From positions 1-64,000 of the forward strand of contig JSYX01000016.1 in NCBI GenBank assembly GCA_000787465.1: a DNA stretch of 64,000 bases, written 5' to 3'. The position numbers were made by a program, and so were the translations under genes. Below the pieces are notes generated by a model. It did not search any database and was not told the origin of the DNA. It worked only from the letters and a program-made list of their open reading frames with translations. Source of the stretch: Thermomucor indicae-seudaticae (Eukaryota; Mucoromycota; Mucoromycetes; Mucorales; Lichtheimiaceae). How positions within the stretch are numbered: the stretch's first letter is position 1; each line of letters starts with the position of its first letter. Of this stretch, positions 12,929-23,389 are shown piece after piece.

Positions 12929-13603
12929 ATGAATGGATTACGCGTGTTGAGGGATGTTTACAACAAATCGTACGATAGACGACCACTCACCACGCTTTGC
13001 ATCACGAACGGCATCCTTGGTGCCATCAGCGACGGGCTCGCACAGACCATCTCGTACTACGAGCATCAACGCAAATACAGCCACAGGATCGAGGATCGAT
13101 ATCTGCCTGAAAACTTGAAGGCGCACGAGGACCAGTGGCCCGAACCACCGCGTTTCGACGGCTTGCGGGTGGCCCGGTTCGCTCTCTACAACTTTTGCGT
13201 GGCGCCCATCGTTGGACGATGGTACATTTTCCTGGACCGCCAGTTCCCCGGTGCGGTCGTCAAGCGCGTGGTCACCGACCAAGTCGCCTTTGCACCACTC
13301 AGTTTAGCAGCCTTCTTCACCACCATGGGTTACGCCGAGACACGTCATTGGCAGGGCGTCCAGGAAAAATTTCGTGATGCTTACACCCCAGCTCTGATCG
13401 CCAACTACAAAGTTTGGCCTCTTGTGCAACTCGTCAATTTCAAAATCATGCCCATCCAGTACCGTCTGCCCTTCGTCAGCTCACTCGGTATCCTCTGGAA
13501 CGCCTACCTTTCCTGGATCAATAATGCATCGAGACAAGAAGAACAGATCATTGAACGCATGCATCAATATGCTTTATATAGACAAAGAAATGAAATGAAA
13601 TGA
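12929..13603 (+). CDS. Mpv17/PMP22 family membrane protein
   Basis: Single exon, 224 residues. The N-terminus (Y-----RPLTTLCITNGILGAISDGLAQ) and the C-terminal signature (YKVWPLVQLVNFKIMPIQYR, then LGILWNAYLSW) are those of the Mpv17/PMP22 family, small four-helix proteins of the inner mitochondrial or peroxisomal membrane; yeast Sym1 is the mitochondrial member. An insertion of about 40 residues between helices 1 and 2 (around residues 40-70, charged) is longer than in Sym1. The C-terminus EMK is no peroxisomal signal, so location is undecided. It begins 178 bp after the kinesin stop and ends 35 bp from the LYS2 stop on the other strand. Confidence 0.88.
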   Translation: MNGLRVLRDVYNKSYDRRPLTTLCITNGILGAISDGLAQTISYYEHQRKYSHRIEDRYLPENLKAHEDQWPEPPRFDGLRVARFALYNFCVAPIVGRWYIFLDRQFPGAVVKRVVTDQVAFAPLSLAAFFTTMGYAETRHWQGVQEKFRDAYTPALIANYKVWPLVQLVNFKIMPIQYRLPFVSSLGILWNAYLSWINNASRQEEQIIERMHQYALYRQRNEMK

Positions 13604-13638
13604 GACAAAAGACTATGTTACAATTAGTAATATCTGTT

Positions 13639-16600
13639 CTAATGCTGTGCTCCGCTTCGCAAGAGCAAGTTCACTTTGATGCCGTCTAGCTTGGGTAATG
13701 CGCGTACGCCCTCGGTAACTGTCGGCTCAGGCAAATAGCCTGCCTTGACAAGATAAGCATAGTACAATCCAAAGAGATCGTCGCCCATGCGTGGGCACGT
13801 CACACCGTTCTTGGCCAGCACCGCCTGCGTATGCTTGTCATCCAACCGTGCGCTCTTGGTAGAGGTCGGCAGGTCATCAAGGACAAAGTGTAAAAGCGGG
13901 AAAAGGGAGTGGTCCTGTGACCGAAGCGTGAACTCCATCAGTTTGTCTCGCCAGTCGATATACTCAGTCTGCTGGCACGCGTAGCCGTATGTTGTCAGTG
14001 TCGAGAAGAGGTCATTGAAGCTAAAGTCGTCAGGGTGATGTGTTACTTGCAAGACACCCAATTGCGTCGACTCTCGGTCGTGGTAGGCAGCACCCGCGAC
14101 CACGGATGCTACGTAATCCACCGAGCAACAGTTAACTGCGTTCGAGATGGACGGGACATAGCCCAGCTCAATGCACCCCTTGATTAAGCGCCAGATGAAG
14201 TCGTCCGTGTTGGTGACACCCGTGGTGGAGTCGCCCAGGATGTAACCAGGACGAATGATGGTGGCAGGCATGTTGCGTCGTCGAGCTTCCATGATCAGTT
14301 TCTCAGCCACCCACTTGCTCTGGCCATAACCTGTATCCAGACCAGTTCTTGCGCCTTCCAAGTCGTCCGCCTCTGACACAGGCTCAGTCAGGTTGATGTA
14401 GTGCGGCGAGTCGAGAACAGAAGTCGAGGATACAAAGTGGAACGATTTCGGTTTCTCGCTTGAAGCCAGCCGCATCGCCCACAGCGTACCAATCACATTG
14501 GGCGCCCGCAGTTGCTGGTAAGGATACACCCAGTGCACCAACGCGCCATTGTGGATCAATGCATCGGCCTCGCGCGCGAGACGCTGCCAGTCTGGTTCCG
14601 ATAGGCCCAGTCGCTCTTGCGCAAGGTCGCCGCAGACGGCTTCGATCCGGCCCTCCCATGCGTCTTGCCAGACAAGATGCAACTCCGCAGACTTCTTGAC
14701 ACGCTCCAGGGCCGCCGCGCCGTCCTTGGCACGCACAACACAGATCACGCGTGTATCAGGGAACGCCAGCACCTTGGCAAGGATAAACGCACCCAGGAAT
14801 CCGGTGGCACCGGTCAAGACAAACGTCCGTGCTGCTGCATTCTCAGGCAAGGGCTCGTAGGAAGGAGCAAGGTATTCGGCAGCCAGCTTTTCAACATCCG
14901 CTGCATAATCCACGACTTCCTTGGCCGGCTTGTCGCCGTTGGTCAGGGCGGCAGACGCCTTCTTGTTGCTGTCATCGGTCGCAAGCAGCAAGTCGCTGTT
15001 CTGCAACTTGGACACTTCACGCGCCAGGCCACGGATCGTGGGCTCAGCAAACACGAGACCCAACGGCGCGTCCACCTGGAACTTTTGGCGCACCTCAAAG
15101 ATCAAGCGCGTGGCAATCAGCGAATGACCACCAATGTCGAAAAAGTTCTCGTCCAAGCCAATGACGGGCTCCGGCGAAGGCAGGAGCTGCTGCCAAATGT
15201 CATGAATCTTGCGCTCATTGGGCGTCATGTTATCGGGTAACTTTGCGTCGTGCTTGACAGGCGCGGCTTGCTGCTGGAACTGTGCTGTATCTGGGAACGG
15301 CAGGGCGTTCTTGTCGACCTTGCCGTTGGGCGTCAGAGGCATACGCACCAGAGGCACAAAGACGGATGGAATGGCATAAGAGGGCAATTTCTTTTTGAGG
15401 TATTCACGCACGTCCTTGATCAAACGACGGTAGCGATGGCGAGAGCGGATGTCAGCCCCGTTTAGCGGCTGCTCGGAGGACGGTTCGTCGTCTGTCGCAC
15501 TGGCGAGTTCTGTGTCCTGCACGGGTACAAAGTAGGCCACCAGGGTCTGTTCTTCGTTCTTGTCGCGACGCACCAGGGTCACGTTCTCACGGATGGCAGG
15601 ATGCTGCGATAGATGGGTGTCAATCTCGCCCAATTCGATACGGAAACCACGGATCTTGACTTGATCGTCGGCACGACCTGTGCACTCTACGTTGCCGTCG
15701 GGCCGGTAGCGTCCCAGGTCTCCGGAACGGTACATGCGATCGCGCTTGCCTTTCCAGAACGCCTTCCATGCATCGCCTTCCACGACAGACTCGTCTTCTC
15801 CGTCATCTTGGTACGGATTATCCACAAACCAGTTGGGAATAAACTTCTCGGCCGTGGCTTCTGGCAGACGGAGATAGCCTTCAGAGAGACCGGGAGCACG
15901 CACGTAGATTTCACCAATCTCGCCCACACCGCACATTTTGGTGCGATCGTGACGGTTGACTACCAGGAGCTGCACGTTCACCATACCCTGACCAGCTGGG
16001 ATAACTTCCTTTTGCGAGCTCAAGAAGGCAGGATGCGTCGATCGCGGGGGTACGACATAGTATGACACAGAACGCTGCGTCTCTGTCGTGCCGTACATGT
16101 TGATCACGGATACGTTGGGTGCAAACTTTTGGATACGGGCCGCGTCGCGCTTGGTCAGAATGTCACCGACGAAAAAGGCGTTTCGGAGAGTAGGAATCTC
16201 GACCTGAGCGTGCGAAGAGAGCAGCTGACCCATGGCTGGAGTCAAGTGTGTAATGGTGACCTGCGACCTGTTCATCCATTCAGCCAGTCTTCCAGGAATA
16301 CCGATGTCCTCCGATGTAGGCACATGCAGTTCAGCACCAAAGAACAGAGGCGTGAAGATGTCACGCTGAATAGGGTCGTGTGCAATCCCAGACAGCATCG
16401 TAAACTTGTCCTCTGCTGAAATACCAAACGTCTCGCCCATCCACGGGTAAAAGTGTGTTAATGAAAAGTGTCGACCGCGAACACCTTTGATTAACACAAT
16501 TCTTTAATATCTTTTTGTCCTCTTCCACGCAGACTTTCTGTTACCTTTGGGAATACCAGTACTGCCGCTCGTGAAACTCAATGTACCGATACTGTCAGGA

Positions 16601-18060
16601 CCAATGACAACACCGACATTCTGAGATGCCTTGTCCCTCACGCTATCCAACACGTCACCACCCTTCCCATCAGAACCGCCTAAAAGGCAGCCGTCCTTGT
16701 TGAGCTTCAACTGAGGAATCTCACAGACGACTTGCAGTTCCTTCTGAATGTATTCGCGCACTGAATCCGCAATCGTTCCAGCTTCCTTGAGGACAATCAA
16801 GCCACGAGGCTGAGCCACGGACAGATAGATTTCTTGACGCGCCGGTGGATAAGCAGGGTCTATTTTTGTTTCGCCACACGTTAGTAAACCATCCTATGCC
16901 TTACCAACATCATCTACGAATTACCAATGACGCTAAAGGTAGCACCGGCCTTGAGAACACCCATGATGGCAACCACGAGATCAACACCACGATAGGCGTA
17001 GATCATGACAACGTCTTCACGCTGGATACCATTGGCGAGCAGATAATGGGCGACGAGATTGGAGGCATGGTGAATATGACGGTAGGTATAGGTGACTGTC
17101 TCCAAGGTATTATCGGCGGATTCGACGATGCAAGTGCGATCGGGGTGTTTCTCGGCGTTGGCGGCAAAAATATCAGGAATGGCACCGCGCCAGAGCGACC
17201 AGTGCAAAGGCTTTGTGGGGTCGGGCAAGGGAGAGTCGGGGTTCTTGTAGTCAGACAGCGGAATCTTGCCGACGATGGCCGAGCCTGACTCTGCGGCTGC
17301 TGCTTCGAGTACCATCGAGATTTGCGAGAGCAGGTATTGGATGCGACGCGGCGAGAACAGGATCTGGTTGTACACGACTCGGATGGAGATGGGACGCAAG
17401 AAGGGAGTTCGAAGAGAGGTCGAGGATTCGGGCGAGGTGATAAAGATGGTCAGATCTGAACTGGCTGAAGTGGCTACCAAGTGCGCATCCGACGGTGTGT
17501 CTGTTTCGTTATAGAATCGGACGCGGAACAACGGTCGCTTGTGTTCATCTGTACTGTCTCCTTGAATGGCTTCGACCAGTTGCTCAAAAGGGACTTCCCG
17601 TTCCAGTGCATCAGCTTCCACCTAACACCCAACCAACCACATTAATCCACGAAGGGGGGCAGGGGAGCAATTCTGGATGACTCACCTTTTGCACCATCTG
17701 AACCACTTCATTGAAAGTCTGCAGAGGATCCACCTTGAGCTTGAGCACGAGTGCATTCTGGGTGGGGGAGGAGGATCCCACTGCAAATTCTTCGTCACCC
17801 GTATATCGCTGCAAAAGAACAGCGAATGCCGCCAACAGAATCGAAAACGCCGTAGGATGTTTGGGACTGCCATTACCCATCGATAGCTGAAGGACGCTCA
17901 TCAATGTGCGCTCGGAGAGTTCATAGGTTTGTACTTCTTCCACAGTCCGCAGCGGTAAAGGTCGAGGATAGTCGGTAGGTACCAACAAATCCGTCAAATT
18001 GTGTAGATGGCTCTTCCATGATCGTAGCCGCTCTTCGATACTCGGAGGAGCATTAACCAT
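13639..18060 (-). CDS. LYS2: Alpha-aminoadipate reductase large subunit
   Basis: Activates and reduces alpha-aminoadipate to its semialdehyde in fungal lysine synthesis. Exons 18060-17686, 17621-16925, 16859-16545 and 16484-13639 give 4233 nt, 1410 residues, close to yeast Lys2. Order of parts: an N-terminal condensation-like region (RLRSWKSHLHNLTDL-LVPTDYPRP); the adenylation domain with TSGSTGIPKG, the YRSGDLGRYRPDG motif and GRADDQVKIRGFRIELGEI; a carrier domain (residues about 870-945) with FFDIGGHSL, whose Ser takes phosphopantetheine; and a C-terminal short-chain reductase with GATGFLGAF and YGQSKWVAE. The start MVNAPPSIEERL was preferred to an in-frame ATG 18 codons upstream because the protein family aligns from near here. 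The arm needed to charge the carrier Ser is added by a LYS5-type transferase, not found in this window. Confidence 0.95.
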
Positions 18061-18185
18061 GCTTTCTTTTTCAGTTAGTAAAGATACAAAAAAGAGACGA
18101 TTTTCAGCAAACACTTTAAAGATGTTTCCGTCGTAGATGGCGATCAGCAGTCATGAATCAGCTGTCACGGTTCTTTTTTAGAAAT

Positions 18186-18193
18186 TGACGTCA
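18186..18193. promoter_or_regulatory. CRE-type bZIP site upstream of LYS2
   Basis: A perfect TGACGTCA palindrome lies 126 bp before the LYS2 start codon. GCN4-class bZIP proteins bind this as well as TGACTCA. A second half-type site (TGACTC read on the minus strand) lies at 18375-18380. The match is seen directly; use by a bZIP factor is inferred. Confidence 0.4.
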
Positions 18194-18802
18194 CGATTTC
18201 CGAGCAGTCGATTGGTTAATGCTTGCTATTCCAATTGCCCAATGTTTAACCTCAACTTTCGCCTTCACGCATGACAGACTTGCCGCATTAACACTTGTAT
18301 GCCTTTGTTCTCTGTAGAGTATTAGAGTTATTCGCTCCAAGATGCTCTTTTCAGACCGAAATATGAAAGAACTCGAGTCATTACAAGTAAAATTTGGTCT
18401 CAGTAACTGTTTGGCACGGCATTAGCGCATCCCTCATTCACGGTGTTTCATGCATGCAACAGGTATTCATGGATTGTGATGAAAAAACAAGCACCAGAAA
18501 AGCATGCAAAGGAAAAAACTTATACTCCCATGTCAGTTGGAAAGACATTCTCACTTGGTTTCAACACCGGCTTCGAATCATACCAAGACGCATCTCGAAG
18601 AAAGGACGTCTATATTAGGTAAGCAATCTCGCTGTTAACATTCATCAAGTTGCAAGGATCTTTTGTTCAACAATAAACATTGCTTTTCATGATACATCAG
18701 ACTCTATAAATTTTACTCTACAAGAACAATGGAGAAAGTGTTTAATAGTAATAAAGTAAACGAGTAGGACAGGAATATCATGCAGACAAGGGGGAAATAA
18801 GC

Positions 18803-19621
18803 TTAGATAGACCTCCGTAAATTTTCATGTTCGAGGTCATCGAGATCTTGATCTACAGCAGCTGCTAGCTTGGAATACTGAGCTTGACCAAGAGAGGCAT
18901 AATAAGACGTCAAGACAAATGCAAAGTAAATCTACAGAACATACATGTTACTTGCCGCCAGAGACACACACAGTAAGACCCGGAAATAAACTCACATGAA
19001 CCATGCGCAGCGTGACGAGCATGACGACACTCACAATGCCTTCCATTCGAAAGACTTCGTCGTGTTCACGTTGTTTGACGGGATCGTTGGCCAATTCCGG
19101 CAGACTGTGGTCAGTGTAGACGTACCATTTAATGGCAAATACCATGGTCGTCATGGCGCTGACCAAGCAGTCGAACCAGTAGAAAATAGTGTACCATCGC
19201 ACAATTCGGATATTGTCCTAAAAATCTCTCTCTCTCTCAATGAATTGCTGCTGGCAGCCCCCTGTTCTATAAGCAACGTTACAGTGTGAATTCCGTATAA
19301 GCCTTGCACGAAAACAACAACGGCCAGTAGAGAGTAAATGTATACGGCGAATGCGACAGGATCACTGAGGTCGAATGAAATGAGGCCAAAGAAACCAGAA
19401 AGCTTGTTGAGCTATCGCACGCTAATTAATATCCAACCACTATTTTCCGGCTTTCGGTCGCACTCACAATGCCAAAGATTGTAATAATGAGAACACCTAC
19501 AAACAAACAAATCCCCTGTCAATGTAAGAAACGCTTGGATTCCATGTGGCGGGGACATGCCTGTTTCAATGGGGATGAACCCGCAGCAAGTACGTGATTT
19601 CGATACTGAGAACGCAACCAT
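18803..19621 (-). CDS. KEI1: KEI1-like inositolphosphorylceramide synthase subunit
   Basis: Regulatory partner of the fungal inositolphosphorylceramide synthase (Aur1) in the Golgi. Exons 19621-19561, 19496-19468, 19411-19283, 19217-18996 and 18931-18803 give 189 residues. The N-terminal half shows GFIPIETG, a hydrophobic VLIITIFGI, then LNKLSGFFGL and a membrane segment FAVYIYSLLAVVVFVQGLYGI, which is the order found in Kei1/DUF1753 proteins. Two more hydrophobic stretches follow (WYTIFYWFDCLVSAMTTMVF and IVSVVMLVTLRMVHIYFAFVL). The tail ends LEHENLRRSI. The first intron begins GC, not GT (19560-19497), and the frame demands it. Assignment rests on these motifs and the topology; the middle of the protein is poorly conserved in this family. 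Confidence 0.72.
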
Positions 19622-19866
19622 GAATGACCAAGATGCAGAAAAAGAGTCAAGCTCAGTATGAACTCTTTTTATCGGGAAATCCCTCGGCTAATCTGATACC
19701 CCGGTGAACCGAAGTTGAGAAAGGGTTAAGATGTTTTCATTTTTTCGTGTTCATACATAAGCGAGACAAAGACAACTATGTTACAATGTTGGGGCCGGGG
19801 GAGGGGTGTACTATACAAGGGGGCCTATTTTTTTTTCACTGCTTTTTTGCCTTTACATGATGGTTA

Positions 19867-20737
19867 TTAAATAGCAGGCGATCTGAGTGGACGTTGAAAG
19901 GATTCTTGGATTGGCAGCAAGCGTTGGCGAAATGAAGTGACTTGAGTAGCCAAACAAGGACTGTCAAAAGCTGTACGCTCCTTTTGGAAACGGCCCAAGC
20001 CTTGCAGCGCTTCGTATTCATCCAGAGTGACATCGACCTCTTCACCTTGCTGTGGTCGCGTCGGAGACGTCTCCCTGCCCAGAAAATGGATGGGAGCTTG
20101 CAGGTCCGCAGATGATAAGCGGCGTTTGGGAGGGGAAGCGGGGGAGGCCGGTGTCCATGGGGGATGCTGCAATGTCAGTGGCTGAGGGTGGCTGTAAAAC
20201 GGCGGTTGGTGTTCTGGACAGGGAGAAGGGGGCAATTGGTCATTGGAAGCCCATGGAGAAGAAGAATAACTTGGCCAGTCTGGCAAAGGTGGTGGCAGCG
20301 TCCTTGTATCAACCATCGAACGTCGACGTCGAGGAGGCTCTCTCAGGCTATGAGGACATGGACTGGGTGACCTGACTTCTTGTGTCCGAGTACTAGCAGT
20401 GGTGGTAGTAGTAGTGGTAGTAGTAGTAGTAATCGTCGTCCGATGGTTGTTGTTGCGACGGTCGTGTGTGTGCGTGTGCTGCATCATGTTGTCGTATCGA
20501 CTGAAACGACGCCCACATCCTGGAACAATGCATTCATAGGGTTTCTATTGTTCTCTTCATTTAGTCATCCCACTACTGCTAGTACTATTTACCTTGCTGC
20601 CTTACCTCGCCTGTGTGCTTTCGAATATGACGAGCAAGGTGTTCACTTCTAGTAAAGACCATGCGACAGTCACCATAGCCAGTACAACGGAATTCCTTGG
20701 GCTGCGAACGACGGTTTGTACGCTTCTTAGCAGGCAT
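19867..20737 (-). CDS. Two-finger C2H2 transcription factor (Msn2/Usv1 type)
   Basis: DNA-binding regulator, 269 residues from exons 20737-20606 and 20544-19867. The two adjacent C2H2 fingers sit at the very N-terminus (residues about 15-75): [20 protein letters not shown] with RHIRKHTGE, then [20 protein letters not shown] with MQHTHTH. The [15 protein letters not shown] linker and the RYDNMMQH helix are those of the Msn2/Msn4/Com2/Usv1 group, whose members bind GGGG-containing stress elements. The intron falls exactly between the fingers. After the fingers come a His/Asn patch, a run of Thr encoded by a (GTA/GTG)n-like repeat at 20400-20430 and a Pro/Ser-rich tail typical of an activation domain. 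Finger placement at the N-terminus differs from yeast Msn2/4, where fingers are C-terminal. The targets are unknown. Confidence 0.82.
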
Positions 20738-21682
20738 CAGGAAAATGGGGAAAAAGAAGGCTAGTTTGAACCACCTTCTCCATCCGGTTATGTCGTGTAT
20801 TTATAGACGTCTTTCCTGGGTAAGACACTCCCAACCAGGGCCCAGTGAGCCGGGAAGCATTGCATCGAAAAAAATTTTTTCTTCCTTCTGCATAAGCCGG
20901 ATGTTTCAGGTAGGGCAGACAGAAGCTTCCCCCTGTCCTTAAAGGTCCCGTCCTTCGTCATGATGAATGTGATATTAAAGGAGCAGGCACACTGTTCCCC
21001 TCATTCAATAATGATGACGCCTCCGTGTCTGCGCTTTTATGCATCAGACTGACGTTTGTGTAACACTTTGTCTCAGTCTGTAGTCAGTGCGCAGGCGCGT
21101 TAGTAAAGGTTGGGAAGATGGGTTTTTTGATCTGATGGAACCAACCCATTCACGGAATTGCCCGCGCGCAGCATCGAATGGGATTTCGGCAACATAGTGA
21201 ATCCGGGTATCATATTCTAGACTATTCATCATTTCTATCCCGATCTCCTGATTACAGGCGAAACATTGTTGTGGAATGCATGCATAAAAGACAAGATGGC
21301 GCCACTCCACACTTGGGCAGTTACACGCGAGCATGCATTCGTCGAATTAGCTTTCCATGCATCGTCTCTTTTGTTCTCAGCATTCACGCCACTGATATAG
21401 AGTTGGCGATGACACATGGGTGCCATTAGATTAGTCCAGAACCTTTAACCGGATGTTTCATGGACCAACTTTGAGACCTCTTTTTTATCGATCGGTTTCA
21501 AGGACACATTTGGCAGGATAAGTATGTACATTGTTTCCTTTTCTTGACAGCGATCCGAAGCCGTTGACCATTGGTTCGACGATTCTCCGTCCGTCCGTCC
21601 GTCCGTCCGTCCGTCCGCCCGGCCGACCAACGGGACCGTGTTAGGCTAAACTTAATTTAGACCCCTCTTGCCATCTGGATGA
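20738..21682. repeat. Intergenic with (CCGT)n microsatellite
   Basis: No gene is supported here. The region holds the promoter side of the zinc-finger gene and, at 21587-21617, about seven and a half copies of CCGT on the plus strand. Open frames at 21044-21429 overlap on opposite strands and look like chance. Confidence 0.6.
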
Positions 21683-21964
21683 TCAGTGCTGCGTCGTCGT
21701 GACGAGATCCAGGCGACAACAACATTGCTCAAGGACTTTGTCATAGCGCTAACGTCAATCTCTCTTTATCTCTTTGACATTTAAGGAAACCATTACCTCA
21801 ATCAGTTTACATAATATCAACGATGCTCCCAAGTATTTGCAGGCTAGGGTGACATTAGGCCCAAAGTCCCACTGTACAGCGACATAATGATTATTCAATC
21901 GACTCAACGTGGCCAATGCGCGACCACCGAGATCCAACGTCAGTTGGACATTGGTGTCATCCAT
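21683..21964 (-). CDS. Putative small protein, unrecognised
   Basis: A possible two-exon gene (21964-21797, 21748-21683) of 77 residues. The first exon encodes QLTLDLGGRALATLSRLNNH followed by YVAVQWDFGPNVTLACKYLG, which reads like a beta-strand rich globular segment. A good donor (GAG|GTAATG) and an acceptor (GTTAG) keep the frame. I do not recognise the family. It could equally be part of a longer gene with further upstream exons, or a remnant. The (GGAT)n repeat at 22110-22138 lies upstream. Low confidence. Confidence 0.3.
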
Positions 21965-23389
21965 GAATGAGCGTCCGACACAAGTTCCGCTGGAAAACCG
22001 CGCGTGGTCAAAGGGCTTCTCCTGCGCATTTTGTTCCCCTTCACTTTGTGTCTCTCTTTCTTTCTCTTCTAACAGTTCCAGCCTATCTGTCTCTTATGCA
22101 GACAGACAGATGGATGGATGGGTGGATGGATGGATGAGATGCGTAACCATGTGCGAATAAACGGTAAGCTCTTGCGCAATCCAATCTTTGGGCAGAGGCA
22201 GGCCAAATGATGACTTGTCAAAGAAACATTTCTTCCTTATCTACATTGGCTGACAAAGATAATGGAGTTAACAACACTTCTGATGGCGTGTCTTACCCCC
22301 AGGCTTTGTAAGAATGTAATCTAACATGGGAAACTCTTTCTAGGCATATCGCCGATATAGAAGAAAGTGTAAGTTTCTGTTGACGGCTTCTGAAGGTTAG
22401 AGGATGATCCACAAAAAATATACCTTATCTACATTGCCTGAAGCTCCTCATGCTGAGCATGTCTTTCTGATTCCCTTCGTATTAGAAGCCGAGCGCTCCC
22501 TGCCGTATAAGACGTTGCTAACCAAGAAGCTCTTTTAGGTAGTTCACGCGTCTATATCGCACCAGGTCTAGTAGATGGAGTTGAAGGTGTCATTAGAAGG
22601 ATAATACTTAATAAAGATGAAAGTGAACATTATGATGGTTTCTGCTATTCTTTGCAAATGTACTGGTCAAGGACCGGTTGAATCCAGAAGACTCCTTTCT
22701 GTAAATGTAGACCGCATGCCACCTTGAAACTTGTTATTGACTGCCTACGTGCACATGAAGGATTTAAATACTTGTTTTTCTTTCTCGTGTACTCATCATA
22801 TAGGCATGTGTATGGTGTTGCAGTGACAGATCGATATAGCAGTCAGCCTCAGCAAGTGTTCACTATACCGAACACCACCATGTCGAGCGGCTACAGCACA
22901 CCAGCAAAAGGGCCAGAGCAATGCAAAGAGATAATAGTATGGAATAGCCTCCCCAAGCGTACTGACAAACCGATACAGGATCCATGTATGATCATATACA
23001 TGAAATGCAAGACTTCCCTAGCGTGCTTTGAAGGTGCCTCAGTGAACGTCTCGGAACTAGTAGGAGTGGTAGGTAACCTTGATCTCGTGATGACGTGCCT
23101 TTATTGACTCAATGTCATTATTGTTCAGACCTTGTCGTAACGGGTAAATATGAGAAACCGACATTGACAAGCAGTCAGCGATTAGCCCACATGTTTGCAG
23201 TTGCCACTGCATATGCTAGTAATGATGTAGAAGAGACAGACAGACGGCATACTGTCATCCACACCAGATAGGAAGGCCAAGCTATTTCGTGACCTGGCTG
23301 TATATATGTAGCTGGATGATGGCATATATATATATATATATATATATATTCAAGTATATATAAAAACGTAGATAGATATCGTATGCTTT
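21965..23389. repeat. Intergenic with (GGAT)n and (TA)n microsatellites
   Basis: A (GGAT)n-like tract lies at 22110-22138 and a (TA)n tract at about 23324-23349. The phrase CCTTATCTACATTG occurs twice (near 22235 and 22424), about 190 bp apart. An open frame at 22724-23107 has no recognisable domain and no clear start context, so it is not called as a gene. Confidence 0.5.

Noticed and set aside
14617..15240. 207-residue plus-strand frame inside LYS2
   Set aside because: Antisense shadow of a GC-rich coding exon; the minus strand frame has clear domains.
13639..18060. Possible NRPS of a secondary-metabolite cluster
   Set aside because: Adenylation, carrier and reductase domains with the N-terminal region and 1410-residue length are those of LYS2; neighbours are housekeeping genes.
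21587..21617. Possible CRISPR-like or telomeric repeat
   Set aside because: It is a simple (CCGT)n microsatellite with no spacers, and a eukaryotic context rules out CRISPR.
22724..23107. 127-residue open frame on the plus strand
   Set aside because: Composition is plausible but there is no recognisable domain or clear start, and the neighbourhood is microsatellite-rich.
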